A stretch of DNA of 64,000 bases from Halorubellus sp034808145 (GTDB lineage Archaea > Halobacteriota > Halobacteria > Halobacteriales > Natrialbaceae): contig NZ_JAXHGM010000002.1 of the NCBI RefSeq assembly GCF_034808145.1, positions 372,001-436,000 of the forward strand, written 5' to 3'. Under the pieces are notes generated by a model. The model saw only the letters and a list, made by a program, of their open reading frames with translations, did no database searches and had not been told where the DNA came from. The translations under genes and the position numbers were made by a program. Below are positions 58,225-64,000 of this stretch, one piece after another; positions within the stretch are counted from its first letter, which is position 1; every line of letters begins with the position of its first letter.

Positions 58225-58851
58225 TCAGTCCTCCAGGCGCTCCTCGACGTGGAGGTCGACGTCGACGCTGGCGTCGGCGTACTCGTCCGCGCTGATGGTA
58301 TACCGGTGGAGGTCCCGTGGCTCGTCGTCGAGCACCACCCAGTTCCGGAGGACGCCCTCGTAGCGGCCGCCGTACCGGTCGACGTACTTCTCGATGGCTC
58401 GCTTCGAGGCGTCGTTCGCGTCGGTGTGCCCGGCGGCGACCATCTCGAGGTCGAGGCGGTCGAACGCGAGCGAGACGAGGGCGTCGGCGCGCTCGCCGGC
58501 GTACCCGCGGCCGTGGTAGTCTTCCAGCAACCAGACCCCGAGCCTGGCGGTGCGGCGGTCCCACAGCGGGATGAGGGAGGCGACGCCCGCGAACGCGCCG
58601 GCGCCCGCTTCGCCGTCACGCGGGAACATCGCCCAGTTCGCCCGGTCGCCCTCGCGCCACTCCTCGGCGCTCTTCTCGAGGTAGTCCAGGGTGTCCTTCG
58701 GGTGATGGTGGCGGTCCTTCGAGATGTGCTCGCTGAGGCGCTCGAACGCGTCGGTCCCCATGTGCTCGTACAGCTCGAAGGGGTCCATCGCCTCGTCGAG
58801 TCGTTCGTACCGCAGTCGCTCGGTCTCGAACGCGGCGGGGAACAGGTCCAT
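58225..58851 (-). CDS. GNAT-family N-acetyltransferase, copy 4
   Basis: 208 residues, starting M-D-L-F-P-A-A-F-E-T-E-R-L-R-Y. The acetyl-CoA loop is Y-H-G-R-G-Y-A-G-E-R-A, with R-A-I-E-K-Y-V-D-R-Y-G-G after it. A His-rich H-H-H-P-K segment (about 48-52) lies where copy 1 has H-G-H-P-K. It is the first gene of the four-gene unit, 65 bases after the HEAT-repeat gene. Confidence 0.9.
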   Translation of the reverse strand: MDLFPAAFETERLRYERLDEAMDPFELYEHMGTDAFERLSEHISKDRHHHPKDTLDYLEKSAEEWREGDRANWAMFPRDGEAGAGAFAGVASLIPLWDRRTARLGVWLLEDYHGRGYAGERADALVSLAFDRLDLEMVAAGHTDANDASKRAIEKYVDRYGGRYEGVLRNWVVLDDEPRDLHRYTISADEYADASVDVDLHVEERLED

Positions 58852-58915
58852 ACGCCGTCATCTTCGCCGGTCGACGTAAGGATTCGGTCGCCGTGGCAGG
58901 CCGTGACGCGGCCCG

Positions 58916-60376
58916 CTACTCGTCCTCGACGTCGCCGCGTGCGACGTCCACGGCGTGTTCGAGCGCGCTCTCGGTCGCGCACGCCCGAACCCAGTCGAGG
59001 TCGACGCGGTCGGTCGCGTCGAGCGCGTCGAGCGCGGACACGGCCTCGCGGACGACGTGCTGAGGGTACCGCGACGGGTCCGCGTACTCGACGGCACGGG
59101 CCACCGCGACGTCCCGCGGGACGCTCCCACCGGGGAGGATGGCGAGCGCGCACGTCGCCGGGACGCTCGCCGGGTCCTCGACGCGCACCGCGAGGAACTC
59201 CAAGTCGTCGGTCGCGTCCACGCCGACCTCCGGATACCGCGCGCTCAACCCGGCCACCGCGACCGCGGCGTACAACCGGACCCGCGAGTGCGTGGCGTCG
59301 AGATGCGAGGCGAGTTCGCCGGCGAGCGGATAGACGGCGTTCGGGTGCGTTCGCGCGAACTCCCGGAGCGCGCCGAGCGCGTGCTCGCGGGAGTCAGCGT
59401 CGCCCTCCGCGACCATCGCCGCGAGCTCGCGGACGACGAGCGGCGCCTCGTCCACGGGCTCGGTGTCGTCGCCGAACACCTGCTTGAGGTACCCGGTCGG
59501 GACGGCGTCGTCGCCGACCGCGAGCAGGCTCTCCGGGCGCTCCCACGCGAGGCTCGCGACCGCCGCCGCGCTCGCCTGCCGGATGCGCGCGTCGTCGTCC
59601 GCGAGCGACCGCACGAGCCGCGCCCGTACCGACCCGTCGACGAGCCCGAGGTGCGTGAGCGCTCGCGCCAGCTCGCGGAGGTAGTCGACGTTCACGAGGT
59701 CCGCGCCGCGCTGGGACTCGAACTCGGCGAGCACCTGGTCGACGACCGGGCGGACCGCGTGCGGGTCGTACGCCGCGACGTCCGCGAGTTCCGCGGCGGC
59801 GTCGATGGCGAGCGCTTCCGCGTCCAGTCGGTTCGCGAGGTCGAACGCGTCCGCTGGTTCCGGGTGGTCGGGCTCGCTGACGGCGTCGACGTACTCGCGG
59901 TGGAGTTCGCGGTGATGGGGCTCGCAGCACTCGTACGCGGTCGCGGTCGCGCCGTCGCTATCGGTCGCGAACTCGCGCACCGAACACGCGTCGCACTCGG
60001 TGGCGACCGCGACCGCGCGTTCGCGGAGCGAGTCGTCGTCCTGATAGCTCTCGACGGTCGCGCCCGGACCGCCAAGTCGCGCGTCCGCTGCGGCGAGCGC
60101 CCGCAGCAGTCGCGTCAGGTCCCGGAACTCGACGGGGTCTCGCGGCCGGTCGTAGCGATGCCCCCACGTCGGATGCCACTCCTTGGCGGCGAGGCGGCCG
60201 GCGGCCGCGGCGAGCGCGCTCGCGTCCGCGTCGTCGGCGGCGTCGAACCCGACCTCCGACCGGAGGAACGTCCGGTACGCCGGGTCCAGGTCGCCGTCGA
60301 CGGTCGCGACCGACAGCGGCGCGTCGAACGCGACGAACGCCGACGCCGGGAGCGTCCACCGGATGGGCTGGTCCAT
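58916..60376 (-). CDS. HEAT-repeat-like protein, 486 aa
   Basis: The N-terminal 150 residues include C-D-A-C (about 125-128) and Y-E-C-C-E-P-H-H (about 148-155), a possible metal site. From about 195 to 480 the protein is a run of paired helices (V-R-L-Y-A-A-V-A-V-A-G-L and I-R-Q-A-S-A-A-A-V-A-S-L) typical of HEAT/armadillo-type solenoids, so it probably binds other proteins. No catalytic motif is seen. The start M-D-Q-P-I-R-W-T is fixed by a TTTATTA box about 27 bases upstream. Confidence 0.78.
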   Translation of the reverse strand: MDQPIRWTLPASAFVAFDAPLSVATVDGDLDPAYRTFLRSEVGFDAADDADASALAAAAGRLAAKEWHPTWGHRYDRPRDPVEFRDLTRLLRALAAADARLGGPGATVESYQDDDSLRERAVAVATECDACSVREFATDSDGATATAYECCEPHHRELHREYVDAVSEPDHPEPADAFDLANRLDAEALAIDAAAELADVAAYDPHAVRPVVDQVLAEFESQRGADLVNVDYLRELARALTHLGLVDGSVRARLVRSLADDDARIRQASAAAVASLAWERPESLLAVGDDAVPTGYLKQVFGDDTEPVDEAPLVVRELAAMVAEGDADSREHALGALREFARTHPNAVYPLAGELASHLDATHSRVRLYAAVAVAGLSARYPEVGVDATDDLEFLAVRVEDPASVPATCALAILPGGSVPRDVAVARAVEYADPSRYPQHVVREAVSALDALDATDRVDLDWVRACATESALEHAVDVARGDVEDE

Positions 60377-60400
60377 GTCGACTCCACATGATGTACGACG

Positions 60401-60407
60401 TAATAAA
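60401..60407 (-). promoter_or_regulatory. TATA box of the HEAT-repeat gene
   Basis: The minus strand reads GGGTTTATTACG, with the box centred about 28 bases before the ATG at 60376, a leaderless arrangement. Confidence 0.6.
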
Positions 60408-60550
60408 CCCGCACCACGGCGACGACGGGTTGCTCGTCGGCGACGGCACGACCCGGCTGAGTCGACGGCAGGTGATCGGGCGTCGGCGGGTGGGCCGGGA
60501 AGGAAGAAACGGCGATCTGGTGGTCGCCGTATGCTAGGGAGTCCGCGGGG

Positions 60551-61282
60551 TCAGTCCGCGACGTCGATGCGGTCGCGGACGAACGCGGCGGCCGCCGCGA
60601 CGGCGTCGGGGTCGGTTCCCGTGACCTTCACGCGACCGGGAGTGTCGTCGCCGCGCGGGTAGCTCCCGACGCGGACGTCGAAGCGCTCGCGGACGCCGTC
60701 GATGACGTCGAGGAGTGCGCCTTCGGGCGTCCACGTGCGGACGACCTCGCTCGTCGCGTCGCCAGCGAACGCGTCCGCTATCACGTCGAACATCGCGCGC
60801 ATCTCGCCGGGGATGCCGGGGAGGACGTAGACGTTCTCGACGACGCACCCCGGCGACCACGACTCGTCGGTCGTGATAGACTCGGCGCCCTCGGGGAGGG
60901 TCGCGGCCGCGTCGAGGTTCAGCTGGAAGTCGTACTCCTCGACGAGGTCGGGGTTCGCGTCGCGGAACGCCTCGGCGCGCGCCTCGAGGCGCTCGCGCTG
61001 AACGGGGTCGACCTCGAGGTCGCGGTCCAGGGCGTCGGCGACCGCCTCGACGGTGACGTCGTCGGGCGTCCCACCGATGCCGCCCGTGCAGACGACGGCG
61101 TCGAACGCGTCGGCGTACTCGCGGACCGCGTCCGCGATGACCGCCCGGTCGTCCGGGACGGTGAGGATGCGCGCGACGAGCGCCCCGCGGGCCGCGAGCT
61201 CGCCGGCGAGCCAGTTCGCGTTCGTGTTCACGGTGTCGCCCGCGAGCACCTCGTCGCCCACGGTGACGATGGCCACCTCCAT
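60551..61282 (-). CDS. CinA/MoaB-like molybdopterin-binding-domain protein
   Basis: 243 residues, COG1058 type. The domain start V-A-I-V-T-V-G-D-E-V-L-A-G-D-T-V-N-T-N and the G-G-I-G-G-T-P-D-D-V-T motif (about 67-77) are the family signature. P-G-I-P-G-E-M-R-A-M-F is at about 152-162. Bacterial CinA joins this domain to an NMN deamidase domain, which is absent here. Possible substrates are NMN-type or ADP-ribose-type nucleotides, but this is not established for the archaeal form. Confidence 0.87.
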   Translation of the reverse strand: MEVAIVTVGDEVLAGDTVNTNANWLAGELAARGALVARILTVPDDRAVIADAVREYADAFDAVVCTGGIGGTPDDVTVEAVADALDRDLEVDPVQRERLEARAEAFRDANPDLVEEYDFQLNLDAAATLPEGAESITTDESWSPGCVVENVYVLPGIPGEMRAMFDVIADAFAGDATSEVVRTWTPEGALLDVIDGVRERFDVRVGSYPRGDDTPGRVKVTGTDPDAVAAAAAFVRDRIDVAD

Positions 61283-61347
61283 GCTCGTCGCGTACGCCCC
61301 ACGCGAGTATGGGGCTTTCCGTCGACGAACGCGTGTCGCGTGGGGAG

Positions 61348-61440
61348 GTTGGTGGTCGGTGAGCGACGAGCTGAGTGGGGGGTTCCTGGTCGGCGAGCGA
61401 GGAGCGGGGAGGGTGGTGGTCGGCGAGGGAGGGGGGTCAG
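61348..61440 (+). repeat. Three imperfect tandem repeats of about 32 bp
   Basis: GGTTGGTGGTCGGTGAGCGA (61348), GGTTCCTGGTCGGCGAGCGA (61381) and GGTGGTGGTCGGCGAGGGAG (about 61412) start at intervals of 33 and 31 bases. They fill the spacer upstream of the CinA/MoaB gene and just after the stop of the PNPOx-like gene. Confidence 0.6.
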
Positions 61441-61443
61441 GGG

Positions 61444-61893
61444 TCAGTCGCGGCGCTGTATCTCGCGCTTCCCGCTCGCGTCGCTGGCGTCGAGCCGGTA
61501 GAACGCGAACGTCGTCTCGCGCGGCCGTCGCTCGAACACGTCGAAGAGCGGTATCTGGACGCGGGACAGCCCGTCGAGGATGTGCCCGGCGACGTCGGCC
61601 GCTTCGATGGAGTCGAGGGTGCCCTGGGCGACGACGCTCTCGTACCCGTCCTCGCCCTCGTGGTGGACGGTGAACGACACCGGGTTGTCGAGGAGGTCGC
61701 TCTTGCCGGAGTCGCCGCCGATGGCGAGCCGGAAGTACAGCGACGCGGTGTCGGCGTCGTACCCGTAGGAGACCGGGAGCGAGTGCGGCGGGTCGCTGCC
61801 GGCGGTACTGAACGCGAGGACGCCGACGCCCCCGGTCCCGAGGACGGCGTCACGTCCGTCGGCGTCGAGTTGGTGAGGGTCAGAGTCTTCCAT
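61444..61893 (-). CDS. Pyridoxamine 5'-phosphate oxidase-like flavin protein
   Basis: 149 residues, a split beta-barrel of the PNPOx-like family. G-V-G-V-L-A-F-S-T-A and H-S-L-P-V-S-Y-G-Y-D (about 36-45) correspond to the FMN-binding part. S-F-T-V-H-H-E-G and V-V-A-Q-G-T-L-D-S-I follow. Such haloarchaeal proteins bind FMN or F420; no substrate is known for this one. It is divergent from the alpha/beta hydrolase gene. Confidence 0.85.
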   Translation of the reverse strand: MEDSDPHQLDADGRDAVLGTGGVGVLAFSTAGSDPPHSLPVSYGYDADTASLYFRLAIGGDSGKSDLLDNPVSFTVHHEGEDGYESVVAQGTLDSIEAADVAGHILDGLSRVQIPLFDVFERRPRETTFAFYRLDASDASGKREIQRRD

Positions 61894-62044
61894 GCGTGAC
61901 TAGTCACTACGGACCACGAAAAGCGTGCCGTCGGTTCCCGGAGACTGAGGGACTCCGGCTCGATGAGCCGCCACGATGCCGCGTTGAGGTTCCGTGCGCC
62001 GGGTCGCCCAAAGAGCTACCCGGCGGGCGCTCGCAGACCGACGC

Positions 62045-62767
62045 ATGCAGGTGGATACGTTCGGCGACGGGTACGACCTCGTCTGGGTGATGGGCTGGGG
62101 GAACGTCGTGGAGAGCCGACACGAACGCTGGTTCGTCGACCGACTGGTCGACGCCGGCTACCGCGTGCACGCAGTGGAACTGCCGACGACGACGCCGGAC
62201 TTCCGGCGCGACTGCGTCGTGCCCGTCCGCGACTACCTCGACGACGTCGCCGCCGACGCCGGCGACGCTACCGGCGGTGCCGACGATACCGACACCAGCG
62301 ACGGGGAGTACGCGGTGCTCGCGCATTCGATGGGCGGCCTCGCGCTCGCTCACGCCGACCCCGCGCCGAAGGCGGTCTATCTGAGTCCCTGGTGGGGGAT
62401 GCACGACGTCCCAATCGTCCTCGAACCGCTGCTCGCGCTCCCCATCGCGCGCCCGCTCCTGCCGTTCGCGGTCGAGCACGAGGACCTCGGCGAGCTCGCG
62501 ACGCCCGAGGACGCGACCGCGCCCTCCCGCATCGCGCCGAAGTGGATTCAGACCGTCAGGGCGGCCCAGCGGTCGCTCCCCGCGCTCGGCCGGGACGACC
62601 ACGTCTTCTACACGCCCGACGACGCGGTCGTCGACCCGCGCGCCATCGAGCGCCATGCGCCCGAATCCCAGCGGACGACGTACGACGGCGGTCACGAGCT
62701 GTTCAGCTCGACGGGCCGCGACGAGTACGTCCAGTGGGTCGTCGAGGAACTCCCCGGCCCGGAGTGA
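62045..62767 (+). CDS. Alpha/beta-hydrolase family protein
   Basis: 240 residues. The nucleophile elbow is H-S-M-G-G-L with Ser95. G-W-G-N near 17-20 is at the oxyanion-hole position, and the likely catalytic His is in D-G-G-H-E-L-F (about 219). An acidic, Thr/Asp-rich insert (about 70-87) lies before the elbow. The start M-Q-V-D-T-F-G-D-G-Y-D-L at 62045 gives a normal first strand; the longer reading upstream is Arg-rich and not used. The substrate is unknown. Confidence 0.85.
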   Translation: MQVDTFGDGYDLVWVMGWGNVVESRHERWFVDRLVDAGYRVHAVELPTTTPDFRRDCVVPVRDYLDDVAADAGDATGGADDTDTSDGEYAVLAHSMGGLALAHADPAPKAVYLSPWWGMHDVPIVLEPLLALPIARPLLPFAVEHEDLGELATPEDATAPSRIAPKWIQTVRAAQRSLPALGRDDHVFYTPDDAVVDPRAIERHAPESQRTTYDGGHELFSSTGRDEYVQWVVEELPGPE

Positions 62768-62898
62768 GTGCCTCGACGCACTCCCTCGGTCCGAGTGCGC
62801 GCCTCGGTCCCTCTCCTCTGTTCCGACCGACGCTGCCTGAAGCGTGGTACTGCCGCACCGACAGAAGTCCTATGCCACCACACCACATACGTCTGGGT

Positions 62899-63057
62899 AT
62901 GGTTCAGGAGACCGTCGAATCCGCACGCACGACCTGCAAGCACTGCGGCTTCAACGCATCCGTCGGCGCCGACGCCTGGGACACAGCCACGCATCCGACG
63001 CTCGGCGACCTCATGCAGTGCCCCGAGTGCGGAAGCACTGACACGACGAGCGGCTGA
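62899..63057 (+). CDS. Small zinc-ribbon protein, 52 aa
   Basis: Starts M-V-Q-E-T-V-E-S-A-R-T-T. Two CxxC pairs (C-K-H-C at 13-16 and C-P-E-C near 43-46) about 27 residues apart form a rubredoxin-like zinc ribbon of the CPxCG-related group common in haloarchaea. A TATA-like TCCTATG lies about 27 bases upstream. Such small proteins are often regulators or protein-binding modules. The role is unknown. Confidence 0.75.
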   Translation: MVQETVESARTTCKHCGFNASVGADAWDTATHPTLGDLMQCPECGSTDTTSG

Positions 63058-63144
63058 CCGAGCTCACGATACGTCGACCGACCGGTCCTCGCACCCGCCA
63101 TGCTCGTCGCCACCGGTGGCCTCGGCGACCATCGGCGCGTCACG

Positions 63145-63951
63145 TCAGTCGGCGGCGTCGACGACCTCGTAGCTGATGTTCGCGTCCCGGAGGCGGTCGG
63201 TGTGCGCGCTCAGTTCGTTCGTCGACGCGAGCACGAGCACGCTCAAGCCCTTCGTCGCCGCCTCCTGGACCGCGGCAGCCGTCCCGAACCGGACGTCGGG
63301 CGTGACCTCGCAGCGGTCCGCGGCGACGAACGCCTCGGTGCCCGCGGTCGCGACGAGGTCGTGCTCGCTCGCGAGCCCGGCGACGCGCTCTGGGTCGACC
63401 GCGCGACTCCCGCCGTCCTGCACGCGCGGAACCGACACGACCGTCACCGACCCGAGCTCGTAGTCGACCACGCCCTCGAAGTTCGTCACGCCGACGTCCT
63501 CGCCCGCCGACGCGTCGGTCACCGCAACCGCAGTTGCACTCCCCGCGTCGCCCGCAATCGCACAGAGGACGCCGTCGCGCATCGTCACCGACACCGTCTC
63601 CCCCTCCGCGACGTCCGTGCGCGCGACCGCCGTCTCGACCTCCACCTGCCCGATGACGTCGGTCGCGACGTGACTCACGTACTCCTGGAGGCCGTCGGTC
63701 TGCCCGATGAGCCAGTCGACGCCCTCCTTCGTCACCTCGTACCGGCCGCGGCCCTCCTTCACGACGAACCCCTCCTCGACGAGTCCCTGGAGGTAGTCGC
63801 TGACCGCCTGCGCGGTGACGCCGATCTCGTCCGCGATCTCCTGCTGGCTCACCGCCGGCTGGCGCTCCGCGATTCCCACGAGTATCTGGTAGCGTGTCGC
63901 CGAACGCTTGCTCCGGAGGACGTCCGCGTCCGACTGCGAATGGTCGGCCAT
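63145..63951 (-). CDS. Winged-helix transcriptional regulator (DUF7839-like)
   Basis: 268 residues. The N-terminal winged helix covers about 20-90: Y-Q-I-L-V-G-I-A-E-R, then S-Q-Q-E-I-A-D-E-I-G-V-T-A-Q-A-V-S. A helical linker follows, then an alpha/beta C-terminal domain (about 120-268) with D-G-V-L-C-A-I-A and L-S-V-L-V-L-A-S-T-N, perhaps a ligand-binding part. The start at 63951 is supported by an AAGGTACTTGT box about 27 bases upstream. The family name is from memory. Target genes are unknown. Confidence 0.8.
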   Translation of the reverse strand: MADHSQSDADVLRSKRSATRYQILVGIAERQPAVSQQEIADEIGVTAQAVSDYLQGLVEEGFVVKEGRGRYEVTKEGVDWLIGQTDGLQEYVSHVATDVIGQVEVETAVARTDVAEGETVSVTMRDGVLCAIAGDAGSATAVAVTDASAGEDVGVTNFEGVVDYELGSVTVVSVPRVQDGGSRAVDPERVAGLASEHDLVATAGTEAFVAADRCEVTPDVRFGTAAAVQEAATKGLSVLVLASTNELSAHTDRLRDANISYEVVDAAD

Positions 63952-63973
63952 CGTCGACGGTTCGACCTCCGAA

Positions 63974-63983
63974 GACAAGTACC
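63974..63983 (-). promoter_or_regulatory. TATA-like box of the winged-helix regulator gene
   Basis: The minus strand reads GGTACTTGT, about 27 bases before the ATG at 63951, the leaderless position. Confidence 0.4.
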
Positions 63984-64000
63984 TTTGCGATAGCACCGGC

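Noticed and set aside
1..64000. CRISPR array, restriction-modification or defence island
   Set aside because: No regularly spaced identical repeats with variable spacers and no Cas, methylase or nuclease gene clusters were seen. The tandem duplications have two or three units without spacers.

Overview
The window is chromosomal DNA of a halophilic archaeon (class Halobacteria). The signs are very high G+C with G/C-ending codons, strongly acidic proteins even among ribosomal proteins, a complete archaeal S10/spc ribosomal operon, archaeal-type HMG-CoA reductase, Cbf5 and EMC3-like proteins, a PGF-CTERM surface protein, a methanopterin cyclohydrolase in a non-methanogen, and many leaderless genes whose TATA-like box lies about 27 bases before the start codon. 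The genus cannot be told from the sequence alone.

Layout. 1-10 kb: end of an unidentified gene, a small conserved haloarchaeal protein, a HerA-type ATPase, two UspA proteins, membrane and hypothetical proteins, mch, a thiamine-binding-type (DUF77) protein, a Tat-exported cupredoxin, a double-HTH acidic protein and tRNA-Gly(GCC). 10.2-24.5 kb: one long co-directional operon: SPOUT methyltransferase, uL3, uL4, uL23, uL2, uS19, uL22, uS3, uL29, RNase P protein Rnp1, uS17, uL14, uL24, eS4, uL5, uS14, uS8, uL6, eL32, eL19, uL18, uS5, uL30, uL15, SecY. 24.5-30 kb, facing secY: a permease/Usp pseudogene, a DUF7504-like gene, tRNA-Pro(GGG), then adk, an EMC3-like insertase gene, cmk and cbf5 on the minus strand.

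30-37 kb: cofactor-independent phosphoglycerate mutase, a DnaJ-ferredoxin fusion, a membrane protein, and the nadA-nadB-nadC operon for quinolinate and NAD synthesis. 37-46 kb: two related multi-pass membrane proteins, a YtcJ-like amidohydrolase, a 911-residue pilin-like protein carrying a von Willebrand A domain, hmgA, a frameshifted membrane-protein gene and a DUF5817 zinc-ribbon protein. 46-54 kb: a LOV-domain histidine kinase, a HAD hydrolase, a DUF7993-like/DUF2240 pair, eS8, a PGF-CTERM surface protein, a degraded gene and a renalase-like flavoprotein. 54-64 kb: a zinc-finger membrane protein, the YchF GTPase, four neighbouring GNAT acetyltransferases, a HEAT-repeat protein, a CinA/MoaB-type protein, a PNPOx-like flavin protein, an alpha/beta hydrolase, a 52-residue zinc ribbon and a winged-helix regulator.

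Most of the window is core housekeeping. The less ordinary parts are the pilin-like vWA protein, the triplicated four-helix membrane module at 37.1-38.5 kb, the GNAT array, a palindrome bracketing the cupredoxin TATA box, several decayed genes, a tRNA-Gly 3' end copy, and short tandem duplications (often about 32 bp) in many intergenic spacers. No CRISPR array, intact transposase, rRNA or complete mobile element was seen.
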